A stretch of 32,062 bases of DNA from NCBI RefSeq assembly GCF_001625085.1, contig NZ_BDAW01000053.1, positions 1 through 32,062 on the forward strand, read 5' to 3'. This DNA comes from Nocardia acidivorans NBRC 108247 (lineage in GTDB: Bacteria > Actinomycetota > Actinomycetes > Mycobacteriales > Mycobacteriaceae). A program made the position numbers and the translations under genes. Position 1 is the stretch's first letter; every line of letters begins with the position of its first letter. The notes under the pieces were generated by a model. The model saw only the letters and a list, made by a program, of their open reading frames with translations. It made no database searches and was not told the origin of the DNA. Shown one piece after another: positions 7,742 through 15,466 of this stretch.

Positions 7742-9050
7742 CACAGCCCTGTCCCGCCGGACATTGCTCGCGGGTGCGGCGGCCGCCGCGCTGGCGGGGA
7801 CGGTCGCCGGGTGCGGCGGGGGTGACGACGATGCGGTCACCTTCTTCTTTCAGGCGCGGCCGCAGGAGGCGCGCTCCCGGCTCCTGATCATCGACGAGTT
7901 CCGGAAGCGGCGGCCCGATATCAAGATTCGGACCATCATGTCCGGGCCGGATCCGCTACAGCAGATGCTCACCTACTGCGCGGGCGGGAAGTGCCCGGAC
8001 GTGTTGATGTCGTGGGAGCTGCTGTACGCCGGATTGGCCGAGCGCGGGGTGCTGGTGGATCTGCGCGAATTCCTCGACCGTGATCCGCGGTACGCCGCCG
8101 AGTCGGCGGCGGACGGGTATGCGCCGCTGCGGGATACCTTCCGTTGGCGGGGCGGGCAGTACGCGCTGCCGGAGCAGTGGTCGGGGGTATTCCTCTACTA
8201 CAACCGAAAACTGTTCGAACAGGCGGGAATTCGACCGCCGCGCCGGTGGGCCGATGCCTGGTCGTTCGCCGAATTCCTCAGCGCCGCACAGGCACTCACG
8301 CATCGCGATACCGACGGCCGCGCCAAGCAGTGGGGTTTCGTCGACGCCTGGGTGCCCTATTTCTCCGCCGCCCTGTTCGGGATGAACAATGGCGCGGAGT
8401 GGTTCACCCCGCCGGTACGGCCCGAGCGCACCAATATCGGTGATCCGCGCTTCGCCGAGGGTCTACAGTTCTATGCCGATCTGGCGGTGCGGCACCTGGT
8501 GGCCCCGAGTGTCGGTGACCGGCAATCGGTTTCGGCCCAGGACCTGTTCCGGAGCGGCCGTGCGGCCATGCTCATGGGCGGGCACTGGCTGTACTCGGAG
8601 TTCACCGGGCGCGATGATCTCGACTTCGATGTCACCGTGCTGCCGGTCGGGCCGCACGGGGGACCGGGGGCGATCACCGATGTCGGCAGCACCGGCCTGT
8701 CCATCGCCGCCGCCAGTCCGCGCCGTGAACAGGCGTGGGAGTTCGTGAAATTCGCGACCGGACCGGAGGGCCAGGCGCTCATCGCCGCCTCCGGCCTCTT
8801 CGTGCCGGTCCTCGGATCCGCCATGCGCACACCGGGATTCGCGGCCGCTCATCGCGGCATCCGCAATCTGGAGGTCTTCACCGACGGCCCGGCAAGCTCG
8901 CGCCGGATGGCCGTCACACCCCAATGGGGCAAGGTGGAATCGCTCCTCGAACGCGGCTGTAATCGGGTGCTGCGCGGCGCGGCCACCGCCGATTCGCTGG
9001 CCGGACAGACCGCCACCGATATCGACGCACTGCTGCGGGCGGCGATATGA
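7653..9050 (+). CDS. Carbohydrate ABC transporter substrate-binding lipoprotein
   Basis: An extracellular solute-binding protein of family 1 type, 465 aa from GTG 7653. A Tat-like SRRTLLAG motif leads a hydrophobic stretch into the lipobox TVAGC (Cys54 in this numbering), so the mature protein is lipid-anchored. The body has typical features: WELLYAGLAERGVLVDL, ALPEQWSGVFLYYNRKLFEQAGI, GRAAMLMGGHWLYSEF and a C-terminal EQAWEFVKFATGPEGQ segment. Two overlapping permease genes follow. The start is open: GTG 7653, ATG 7668 and GTG 7731 are all in frame; only the last gives a normal-length signal peptide, but the upstream stretch encodes three in-frame heptapeptide repeats. The ligand is probably an oligosaccharide or glycerol-phosphate-type compound; the sequence does not say which. 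Confidence 0.9.
   Translation: MPTTDMRRTVDSLRQTVGNPRRTVGRVSGDTALSRRTLLAGAAAAALAGTVAGCGGGDDDAVTFFFQARPQEARSRLLIIDEFRKRRPDIKIRTIMSGPDPLQQMLTYCAGGKCPDVLMSWELLYAGLAERGVLVDLREFLDRDPRYAAESAADGYAPLRDTFRWRGGQYALPEQWSGVFLYYNRKLFEQAGIRPPRRWADAWSFAEFLSAAQALTHRDTDGRAKQWGFVDAWVPYFSAALFGMNNGAEWFTPPVRPERTNIGDPRFAEGLQFYADLAVRHLVAPSVGDRQSVSAQDLFRSGRAAMLMGGHWLYSEFTGRDDLDFDVTVLPVGPHGGPGAITDVGSTGLSIAAASPRREQAWEFVKFATGPEGQALIAASGLFVPVLGSAMRTPGFAAAHRGIRNLEVFTDGPASSRRMAVTPQWGKVESLLERGCNRVLRGAATADSLAGQTATDIDALLRAAI
7671..7733 (+). repeat. Three 21-bp direct repeats at the 5' end of the binding-protein gene
   Basis: The core AACGGT occurs at 7676, 7697 and 7718, exactly 21 bp apart, each preceded by CG(G/A)C(G/A). 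In the binding-protein frame they encode three heptads of the form R-(R/Q)-T-V-(D/G)-x-x. The spacing of two helical turns also suits a regulator binding site; both readings are possible. Confidence 0.75.
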
Positions 9051-10015
9051 CCGGGATCGAAACCCGGACGCCGCCGCGGCACGAGGAGCGACCCGCGCAG
9101 TCCGAGAAGCGGCGCGGCGCACCGGGCAGGTCCGCGCTGGCGCGGCGGCGGGCGCGCGCCGGAATACGGTTCGTCGCACCCAATCTGGCCGCGGTGGCGG
9201 TGTTTCTACTTTTCCCGCTGGGGTTCTCGCTGTATCTGAGCTTCCACTCGTGGGATCTGTTCAGTCCACCCCTGTTCGTGGGTGTGGATAACTATCGCAG
9301 GCTGTTCTCCGAGGATCCGCTGTTCTTCATCGCACTGCGCAATACCGCGGTTTTCACGCTGTCGACCTTGGTGCCGACCGTGCTGGTGAGCCTGGCCGTG
9401 GCCGGGCTGCTGAATCGGAAGCTGCGGGGGATAGGCATCTTTCGCACGATCGCCTTCCTGCCGCTGGTGGCTTCCACGGTGGCCATGGCCGTCGTCTTCC
9501 GCTTCGTCTTCGCCAGCGATGACGGGCTGGCCAATCTGTTCCTCGGCTGGTTCGGCCTCTCCCCGGTGCCGTGGCTGACCGATCCGGATTGGGCGCTGGT
9601 CTCGCTCAGTCTGGTGACCGTGTGGAAGAGCGTGCCGTTCGCGACCGTCATCCTGTTGGCCGCCATGCAGGGCGTGCCCGAAAACCTGTATGAGGCGGCG
9701 GAAATCGACGGCGCTGGACCGTTCCGGCGCTTCTGCTCCATCACCGTGCCGCTGATTCGCGGGGCGCTGTCCTTCGTCTTCGTCATCACCATTATCAATT
9801 CGGTGCAGGCGTTCGATCAGGCTTATGCGCTCACCGGTGGAAATGGTGGGCCGGAGACCGGCACCTACGTCCTGGGAATCATGCTGTTCCAGAACGCATT
9901 CCGCTTCTACGAGGTCGGTTACGCCTCGGCGCTGGCCTGGGTGATATTCGCTATCCTGCTGGTGCTCACGGTGATTCAGCTGCGTCTGTCGCGGCGGGCC
10001 GAGGCGGAGCTGTGA
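9047..10015 (+). CDS. Carbohydrate ABC transporter permease (MalF/UgpA type)
   Basis: A 322-aa inner-membrane permease with six expected transmembrane segments after a charged, Arg-rich cytoplasmic N-terminus of about 40 residues. The cytoplasmic EAA loop that contacts the ATPase is clear: E216-A-A-E-I-D-G-A, followed by the conserved TVPLIRG. The ATG overlaps the stop of the binding-protein gene (ATGA), indicating coupled translation, and its own stop overlaps the next permease start. It forms the importer channel with the following gene. Its close partner type and position mark it as the MalF-like rather than MalG-like subunit. Confidence 0.93.
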   Translation: MTGIETRTPPRHEERPAQSEKRRGAPGRSALARRRARAGIRFVAPNLAAVAVFLLFPLGFSLYLSFHSWDLFSPPLFVGVDNYRRLFSEDPLFFIALRNTAVFTLSTLVPTVLVSLAVAGLLNRKLRGIGIFRTIAFLPLVASTVAMAVVFRFVFASDDGLANLFLGWFGLSPVPWLTDPDWALVSLSLVTVWKSVPFATVILLAAMQGVPENLYEAAEIDGAGPFRRFCSITVPLIRGALSFVFVITIINSVQAFDQAYALTGGNGGPETGTYVLGIMLFQNAFRFYEVGYASALAWVIFAILLVLTVIQLRLSRRAEAEL

Positions 10016-10845
10016 ATCACTCCGCGAAGCGGGTTCTCCGCGTGTTGCTCATCTATATCGCATTGATCGCCGTGGCCTGGTGCGCGCTGGCCCCGATGCT
10101 GTGGGCGGTCTCGGCCTCGCTGAAATCCGAGGGTGAGCTCGTCGACCCGTCGGCGCTGCCCACGCATCCCCAATGGTCCAACTACACAGACGTTTTCGAC
10201 GTCATCCCGCTCGGCCGTATGCTGCTCAATACCGCCGTCTACGCCCTCTGCGTGACGGCCGGTCAGGTCTTCTTCTGCTCCCTCGCCGGATATACCTTCG
10301 CGCGCTTGCGTTTTCCCGGTCGCGAGGCGCTGTTCCTCGCCTATCTGGCGACTCTCATGGTCCCGCTCACCGTCACCGTCATTCCGCAATTCCTGCTCAT
10401 GCGCGCCTTCGGCTGGATGGACACCCCCTGGTCCATGATCGTCCCCGGCCTCTTCGGCAGCGCCTTCGGCACCTACCTCATGCGCCAGTTCTTCGCCACG
10501 CTCCCCATGGAATTGGAGGAGGCCGCCACCCTCGACGGCTGCACCCCCTGGCAGATCTACTGGCGCGTCCTGCTCCCGCACGCCCGCCCCGCCGTCATGG
10601 TCCTGGCCGTGCTCACCTGGATCACCGTCTGGAACGACTTCCTGTGGCCCCTGATCATGATCCAGCGCAACGAATACGCCACGGCTACCCTCGGTCTCAT
10701 CCGCCTGCAGGGTCAATACACCACCGACTGGCCCCTCCTGATGGCCGCCGCCACCCTCATCCTGCTCCCCCTACTCCTGATCTACGCCATTGCCCAGCGC
10801 GCCTTCATCCGCGGCATAGCCATGTCCGGCCTCGGCGGCCGCTGA
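10012..10845 (+). CDS. Carbohydrate ABC transporter permease (MalG/UgpE type)
   Basis: A 277-aa permease starting at GTG 10012, which overlaps the preceding stop (GTGA). The EAA loop is E170-A-A-T-L-D-G-C with the downstream VLLPHARPA, and the C-terminus GLGGR resembles MalG-type proteins (GLTAG/GAVKG-like). It should form the second half of the channel. No ATP-binding gene follows: the next gene is on the opposite strand after 82 bp without features. In actinobacteria such importers commonly share one MsiK-type ATPase encoded elsewhere, which is the likely arrangement here. Confidence 0.93.
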   Translation: MNHSAKRVLRVLLIYIALIAVAWCALAPMLWAVSASLKSEGELVDPSALPTHPQWSNYTDVFDVIPLGRMLLNTAVYALCVTAGQVFFCSLAGYTFARLRFPGREALFLAYLATLMVPLTVTVIPQFLLMRAFGWMDTPWSMIVPGLFGSAFGTYLMRQFFATLPMELEEAATLDGCTPWQIYWRVLLPHARPAVMVLAVLTWITVWNDFLWPLIMIQRNEYATATLGLIRLQGQYTTDWPLLMAAATLILLPLLLIYAIAQRAFIRGIAMSGLGGR

Positions 10846-10927
10846 TATATCGGTCAGATCGCGCAGCCCTGAATCGTCCGGCCCAGCATCGAATGATCCT
10901 GGCCGGTGTGGCGCTCGGTCGGCGGGG

Positions 10928-11896
10928 TCAATGCTCCGGGGGAGTGGCGGCTGCGTAGCGGCGGGCCAGGGTGCGTAGGTGCGTCACCAACTCGGGGGGA
11001 TCGTCGACGCGGAAATCCATCATGAGCATGCTCAGGTAGATGGCGATGGTCTCCAATCTGTCCGCGCCCGTGAGGAGTAGGCAGGAGTGGTCGTCGAGGG
11101 GCTCCACCACGCCGACCGTCGGGTTGACGCGGGCGATCACCGTGTCGGCGGATTCCAGTACCGTCACGCGGGCGTGCACTTTCCAACCGGCGGAGGCGAT
11201 TTCGCGCAGTACGAAGGCCACCAGGTCCGCCTCGGGGAGCGCGCGGACGGCGAATACGCGGCTCGTCCGCTCCACCTGCGATAGGTCGGCGACGGGAAGC
11301 GCACGCCAGGAATGGGTTTGGAGGCTGTAGGCGACCAGGAACCAGCGGCGCTGCCAGCTGATCAGCCGGTACGGTTCGAATTCCCGCTCACCCTCGGGCG
11401 AGGTGCTGCGCAGCGTGGTGGTGCCGCGAATCGCGGTGGCGATGGTGGTCAGCGTCTCCGCCGGAACCGGTGCGTCCGGTTCCTGGGACCCGGTGACCGC
11501 CGGACCCACCTCGGTACTGCTGCGCAGCGCATTCACCTTGTGCTGCAATCGTTTCGGCATGATTCGCTGCAATTTGGCGAGCGCCCGGGTAATGGTCGCA
11601 TCGATATCCGCGACCCCCGTGCTGCCGTTCTCGGTGAGCCCCATGGCGACCGCCACCGCCACCGCCTCCTCGTCATCGAGCAGTAGCGGCGGCATAGTCG
11701 CGCCTTGACCGAGTCGATAGCCCCCGATCGGACCGCGTTCGGCATGTACCGGATAGCCGAGTTCACGCAGTCGAGCGATGTCCTGGCGCAGCGTGCGATC
11801 GGTGACCGCGAGGCGTTCGGCCAGCTCGCGACCGGTATGCGTGCGATCTTGCAGCAGCGACAGCAACCGCAGCAGGCGGGTTGTGGTCGAGGTCAC
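10928..11896 (-). CDS. WYL-domain, DeoR-type transcriptional regulator (YafY family)
   Basis: A regulator of about 322 aa. Residues about 5-60 form a winged HTH (RLLSLLQDRTHTGRELAERL, then TLRQDIARLRELGYPV), followed by a linker (GGYRLG, then LLLDDEEAVAVAVA) and a WYL domain around FEPYRLISWQRRWFLVAY, here with WFL at the signature position. The C-terminal WCX-like extension ends near the PELVTHLRTLARRY helix. The start is GTG 11896 because AGGAGG lies 5 nt upstream; the alternative GTG at 11902 overlaps that ribosome site. WYL regulators sense small ligands or nucleic acids. It is divergent from a TIGR03086 protein, its most likely target, with an operator-like palindrome between them. Confidence 0.9.
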   Translation of the reverse strand: MTSTTTRLLRLLSLLQDRTHTGRELAERLAVTDRTLRQDIARLRELGYPVHAERGPIGGYRLGQGATMPPLLLDDEEAVAVAVAMGLTENGSTGVADIDATITRALAKLQRIMPKRLQHKVNALRSSTEVGPAVTGSQEPDAPVPAETLTTIATAIRGTTTLRSTSPEGEREFEPYRLISWQRRWFLVAYSLQTHSWRALPVADLSQVERTSRVFAVRALPEADLVAFVLREIASAGWKVHARVTVLESADTVIARVNPTVGVVEPLDDHSCLLLTGADRLETIAIYLSMLMMDFRVDDPPELVTHLRTLARRYAAATPPEH

Positions 11897-11923
11897 ACCC
11901 ACCTCCTCGGAATCGGCGCATTT

Positions 11924-11946
11924 ATTAGGAAGAAAATTAGCCTAAT
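11924..11946. promoter_or_regulatory. Palindrome in the divergent WYL / TIGR03086 promoter region
   Basis: ATTAGG at 11924-11929 and CCTAAT at 11941-11946 form an inverted repeat with an 11-bp spacer in an AT-rich, otherwise GC-rich gap of about 100 bp between divergent genes. The arrangement suits an operator for the WYL regulator. The right half also contains TTAGCCTAA, which equals the central nine bases of the iron-box consensus, but the flanks do not match. Confidence 0.5.
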
Positions 11947-11997
11947 CGCCTCATACCTTTATCTCAACGGAATGAAACAACCTGAGAGGCAAGAACA

Positions 11998-12627
11998 ATG
12001 AGCGCCGATTCGCACACCACCGCCACCCCCGCCGTCCTGCTCGCCCCGGTCTGGCGCGATGTGCTGGCCACCTCCTACCGCGCCCTCACCGACGCCGTCG
12101 CCGGAGTCGCCGACGACCAATGGCAGCTCGCCACCCCCTGCTCGGACTGGACCGTCACCCAGGTCCTCCAGCACGCCGCCGGTGATCAGCTCGCCTACGC
12201 CAAATTCCTCGGCATCGGCGACGGCCCCACCTACGACCCCTTCTCCCCGTCCGGCACCCTCGAGGGCACCCCGGCGGCCTTGGTCGCCGCCGCGGTCGAG
12301 GAGACCGCCGCGGCCTGGGCCACCGTCGCCGACGATGCCGAGACCGTCCCCACCCCGCTGCCGCACGGTGAACTCCCCACCCCGGTCGCCGCCGTCATGT
12401 GCGCCCTCGACGCCGCCGTGCACGCCTGGGATATCGCCATCGCCACCGGACAGCCCTCCCCGCTCACCGAGGAGTTGGCCGGGCATCTGCTCACCGCCTC
12501 GCGCGGACTGGTGGAGCCGCTGCGGCAGTGGGGCGCGTTCGCCGCGGTCGTCGAATCCGATTCCGCGAGCGCCACTCCCGTCGCCGATGAGCTGCTCGGA
12601 TACCTCGGTCGCGCGCCGCGCGCCTGA
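11998..12627 (+). CDS. TIGR03086-family metal-binding protein (DinB/maleylpyruvate isomerase N-domain fold)
   Basis: A 209-aa protein with the pattern of this actinobacterial family: LATPCSDWTVTQVLQHAAGDQLAY near residues 45-70 (first metal-ligand His) and VHAWDIAIATGQP near 140-152 (second His), with the four-helix-bundle fold expected in between. Family members bind a divalent metal and some act as mycothiol-dependent enzymes; a specific reaction cannot be assigned here. It starts at ATG 11998, 10 nt after GAGAGG. Divergence from a WYL regulator suggests ligand-dependent control. It stands alone on its strand until the SGNH hydrolase 80 bp downstream. Confidence 0.85.
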   Translation: MSADSHTTATPAVLLAPVWRDVLATSYRALTDAVAGVADDQWQLATPCSDWTVTQVLQHAAGDQLAYAKFLGIGDGPTYDPFSPSGTLEGTPAALVAAAVEETAAAWATVADDAETVPTPLPHGELPTPVAAVMCALDAAVHAWDIAIATGQPSPLTEELAGHLLTASRGLVEPLRQWGAFAAVVESDSASATPVADELLGYLGRAPRA

Positions 12628-12707
12628 ATCGCCACGAGAATTCGGCGACTCGGTGCAAAGGTGGTGCACATGCGTGGTGTCGATTTCGCCGATACGGTCC
12701 GAGGCCT

Positions 12708-13970
12708 ATGAGGCGGAACGCCGTGCGTGTCATCGCCGCCCTGATCACCGGATTCCTCGTAGTCGCCGCCGCCGCTGCCGCCGCCCCGGTTCCCGCTCCG
12801 GGCTGGCGGCCGGTGTGGGTCAGCGCGATGCAGCGACCGGGCGACAGCTTCGCGCCCAACTGGTCCGGTGTCGGATTCGGGAATCAGACTGTGCGCCAGG
12901 TGATTCGGGTCAGCAGCGCGGGATCGCTGCTGCGGCTGCGGTTGTCGAACAGATTCGGTGCGCGGCCGCTGCGCGTGACGGGTGCGACCATCGCGCGCAG
13001 CGCGGGTGGTGCGGTGGTCCGGCCGGATAGCTTGCGGCCGTTGACGATCGAGGGCAAGACCGCGTTCCAGATCGAGGCGGGCTCGGACGCGGTCACCGAT
13101 TCGATCATCATGCCGGTCGCGGCGCTGGAGAGGCTGGCGGTGACGCTGTACTTCGCCGACGCCACCGGTCCCGCGACGTTTCACGCTCAGGCGCAGAACA
13201 CGTCGTATCTGGCGTGGGACGACCACCGAACCGACCCGATGGGCAATGCCTTCACCGTGAACTCCTCCTCCTGGTACTACCTGACCGCGGTGGAGATCGA
13301 GGATCCGCGCCCGAGCCGGGCGACGGTGGCGCTGTTCGGGGACTCCTTCACCGAGGGTGTCGGCTCCACCTACGACGCACACCACACCTATCCGGACGAG
13401 CTGACCGAAGGCTTTGTCGCGCAGGGTAAATCGCGTCCGGTGCTGAATCTCGGCATCGGCGGCAACTGCCTGACCGTGGATTCGCCATGGCTGGGGGACA
13501 GCGGGCTGACCCGTTTCGGCCGGGACGTGCTGGATCAGCGGGGAGTCGGCACGGTGGTGATTCTGGAGGGCATCAACGACATCTGGCTCAATGGCGCGAC
13601 CATCGCCCTGGGCGCGCCGGTGCAGGGCGCCTCCGCCGAACAGTTGATCACCGGTTTCCGCACCCTCATCGCGCAGGCGCACGGCGCGGGTCTGCGGGTG
13701 GTCGGCGCGACCATTCTGCCCGCTGCCGGTTCCCTGTTCGTCGGTGGTGATCGGGCCCGCTATGCCGAACGTGAGCGGGTTCGCACGACGGTCAACGGCT
13801 GGATTCTCGGCTCGGGTGAGTACGACGCCGTGGTGGACTCCGCCGCGGCGCTGGCCGATCCCGCCGATCGTGACCGCCTCGCCCCCGCGTTCGACAGCGG
13901 GGATCATCTGCACCCCAACGATGCCGGATACGCCGCCCTGGCGGCGGCCGTGGCCGCCGTCCTGAACTGA
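12708..13970 (+). CDS. Secreted SGNH/GDSL-family hydrolase
   Basis: A 420-aa exported esterase/lipase-type enzyme. The N-terminus is a classical signal peptide (RR, then about 20 hydrophobic residues with poly-Ala) with a likely cleavage near AAAAPVPAP. A beta-rich domain of roughly 170 residues precedes the catalytic domain. Catalytic blocks are visible: GDSFTEG with nucleophile Ser213 (block I), GIGGN (block II), EGINDIW (block III, Asn) and DHLHPND with Asp399 and His402 (block V). The architecture resembles secreted actinobacterial enzymes acting on lipids or polysaccharide acetyl groups; the substrate is unknown. A weak GAGG lies before ATG 12708. A GC-rich hairpin 40 bp after the stop may terminate it. 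Confidence 0.92.
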   Translation: MRRNAVRVIAALITGFLVVAAAAAAAPVPAPGWRPVWVSAMQRPGDSFAPNWSGVGFGNQTVRQVIRVSSAGSLLRLRLSNRFGARPLRVTGATIARSAGGAVVRPDSLRPLTIEGKTAFQIEAGSDAVTDSIIMPVAALERLAVTLYFADATGPATFHAQAQNTSYLAWDDHRTDPMGNAFTVNSSSWYYLTAVEIEDPRPSRATVALFGDSFTEGVGSTYDAHHTYPDELTEGFVAQGKSRPVLNLGIGGNCLTVDSPWLGDSGLTRFGRDVLDQRGVGTVVILEGINDIWLNGATIALGAPVQGASAEQLITGFRTLIAQAHGAGLRVVGATILPAAGSLFVGGDRARYAERERVRTTVNGWILGSGEYDAVVDSAAALADPADRDRLAPAFDSGDHLHPNDAGYAALAAAVAAVLN

Positions 13971-14010
13971 TCCGTCAGGCCCGCAGCCGGCTTCGATCCG
14001 TGGTCCGGCG

Positions 14011-14045
14011 CGGACCCGGCCCGGGGCGGACGCGGCCCGGGTCCG
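14011..14045 (+). terminator. GC-rich hairpin after the SGNH hydrolase gene
   Basis: CGGACCCGG (14011-14019) and CCGGGTCCG (14037-14045) form a perfect 9-bp stem around a GC-rich 17-nt loop. It lies 40 bp after the hydrolase stop and 20 bp before the ychF promoter. No T-run follows. Confidence 0.45.
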
Positions 14046-14065
14046 TTCGGTCGCAAGTGCGCAGG

Positions 14066-14071
14066 TAAACT
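14066..14071 (+). promoter_or_regulatory. Candidate -10 box for leaderless ychF mRNA
   Basis: TAAACT fits the actinobacterial TANNNT -10 element and ends 9 nt before the GTG start codon of ychF, which has no ribosome site. Together these suggest a leaderless or near-leaderless transcript. No convincing -35 box is seen. Confidence 0.45.
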
Positions 14072-14080
14072 CTCGTTCTC

Positions 14081-15160
14081 GTGAGTCTCACCCTTGGAAT
14101 CGTCGGCCTGCCCAACGTCGGAAAGTCGACGCTCTTCAACGCGCTGACCCGCAATGACGTGCTGGCGGCGAACTACCCGTTCGCCACCATCGAGCCGAAT
14201 ACCGGCGTCGTTCCGCTGCCCGATCCGAGGTTGGCCAAGCTCGCCGAAATCTTCGGCTCCGAGCGCCAACTGCCCGCCGTGGTGACGTTCGTCGATATCG
14301 CGGGCATCGTCAAGGGCGCCTCCGAGGGCGAGGGCCTGGGCAATAAGTTCCTCGCCAATATCCGTGAGGCCGACGCCATCTGCCAGGTCGTGCGCGTCTT
14401 CGCCGACAGCGATGTGGTGCACGTGGACGGCAAGGTCGATCCCCTCGCCGATATCGAGGTCATCGAAACCGAGCTGATCCTCGCCGATATGCAGACCCTG
14501 GAGAAGGCGGTCGTCCGCCTCGAGAAGGAAGCCCGCATCAAGAAGGACCGCAAGCCGGTCGCCGATGCCGCCGTCCAGGCACAGGCCATCCTCAACAGCG
14601 GCCGCACCCTCTTCGCCGCCCAGAAGGAGCTCGATGTCGAACTCCTGAAGGAACTTTCGCTCCTGACCATCAAGCCGTTCCTCTACGTCTTCAACGCCGA
14701 CGAGGCCGTCCTCACCGACGAGGCCAAGAAGGCTGAGCTGAAGGCCGCCGTCGCCCCCGCCGACGCCGTCTTCCTCGACGCCAAGATCGAATCCGAGCTC
14801 ATCGAACTCGACGACGAATCGGCCCTCGAACTCCTGGAATCCATCGGCCAATCCGAGCCCGGCCTGCATGCCCTGGCCCGCGCCGGCTTCCACACCCTCG
14901 GCCTGCAGACCTACCTCACCGCAGGCCCCAAGGAATCCCGAGCCTGGACCATCCACCAGGGCGACACCGCCCCCAAAGCCGCCGGCGTAATCCACACCGA
15001 CTTCGAACGCGGCTTCATCAAGGCCGAAATCGTCGCCTACAACGACCTCGTCGAAGCCGGTTCCATGGCCGCCGCCAAAGCCGCGGGCAAGGTCCGCATC
15101 GAAGGCAAGGACTACGTCATGGCCGACGGCGACGTCGTCGAATTCCGCTTCAACGTCTGA
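14081..15160 (+). CDS. ychF: Redox-regulated ATPase YchF (Obg-like)
   Basis: A conserved P-loop protein of 359 aa (typical 360-364) that hydrolyses ATP rather than GTP and binds ribosomes; it is linked to stress responses and protein quality control. Motifs: G1 GLPNVGKST at residues 7-15, G3 DIAGIVKGASEGEGLGNKFL near 70-90, and the ATP-preferring N205-A-D-E208 in place of NKxD. A helical coiled-coil insertion (KAVVRLEKEARIKKDRK) and a C-terminal TGS domain (VIHTDFERGFIKAE, DYVMADGDVVEFRFNV) complete it. The start is GTG 14081, probably leaderless. A strong terminator follows. Confidence 0.98.
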   Translation: MSLTLGIVGLPNVGKSTLFNALTRNDVLAANYPFATIEPNTGVVPLPDPRLAKLAEIFGSERQLPAVVTFVDIAGIVKGASEGEGLGNKFLANIREADAICQVVRVFADSDVVHVDGKVDPLADIEVIETELILADMQTLEKAVVRLEKEARIKKDRKPVADAAVQAQAILNSGRTLFAAQKELDVELLKELSLLTIKPFLYVFNADEAVLTDEAKKAELKAAVAPADAVFLDAKIESELIELDDESALELLESIGQSEPGLHALARAGFHTLGLQTYLTAGPKESRAWTIHQGDTAPKAAGVIHTDFERGFIKAEIVAYNDLVEAGSMAAAKAAGKVRIEGKDYVMADGDVVEFRFNV

Positions 15161-15189
15161 TCCGCCGCGGACCAGCTCCGCGAAGATCC

Positions 15190-15228
15190 GAGCCCCGTCC
15201 GACTTCGGATGGGGCTCAGTCGTTTTCG
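15190..15228 (+). terminator. Intrinsic terminator of ychF
   Basis: A 12-bp stem (15190-15201 with 15206-15217, one G-T pair) closed by the tetraloop ACTT is followed by AGTCGTTTTCG. It lies 29 bp after the ychF stop and is the most classical terminator in the window. Confidence 0.85.
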
Positions 15229-15252
15229 TGGCCGACCGAATGAGTGGAGTGA

Positions 15253-15358
15253 TGAAAGGGCTGGGTGCGCTCGAGAGTCAGGTGATGCTGTTCGAGAACG
15301 CTGGGGCGACCACACCTTCGACATCAACACCGACGGCACCGCCATCTACGCCGCCTGA
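15253..15358 (+). pseudogene. Possible remnant or frameshifted small gene after ychF
   Basis: ATG 15253 follows GGAG by 3 nt and reads protein-like sequence (KGLGALESQVMLFENA). About 50 nt on, a +1 shifted frame continues just as plausibly (WGDHTFDINTDGTAIYAA) to a TGA at 15356-15358. Joined, they would make a peptide of about 35 residues. The following 70 bp also read open in the second frame but start nothing convincing. This could be a decayed gene end carried here, or chance. Besides this, 15229-15426 holds nothing I can name. Confidence 0.25.
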
Positions 15359-15426
15359 CGAGGCCCGTCCGAGTCCTGGGCGACCCCGAGATCATGACCG
15401 ATGTCTTCCACGGCGCGGAGGAAAGT

Positions 15427-15462
15427 GCGGGGCGGGCAGTCATTTTCGACGGCCCGCCCCGC
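15427..15462 (-). terminator. Terminator hairpin of the LGFP operon
   Basis: GCGGGGCGGGC (15427-15437) and GCCCGCCCCGC (15452-15462) form a perfect 11-bp stem with a 14-nt loop, 4 bp after the stop of the LGFP gene on the minus strand. The sequence after it on that strand is ACTTTCC, so the T-tract is weak. Confidence 0.7.
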
Positions 15463-15466
15463 GGGC

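Noticed and set aside
11930..11950. Iron box before the TIGR03086 gene
   Set aside because: Only the central nine bases match; about 11 of 19 overall, too weak beside the 16/19 site at 29714.
12231..13913. 560-codon minus-strand frame opposite the SGNH hydrolase
   Set aside because: Shadow without domains; the hydrolase has a complete catalytic set.
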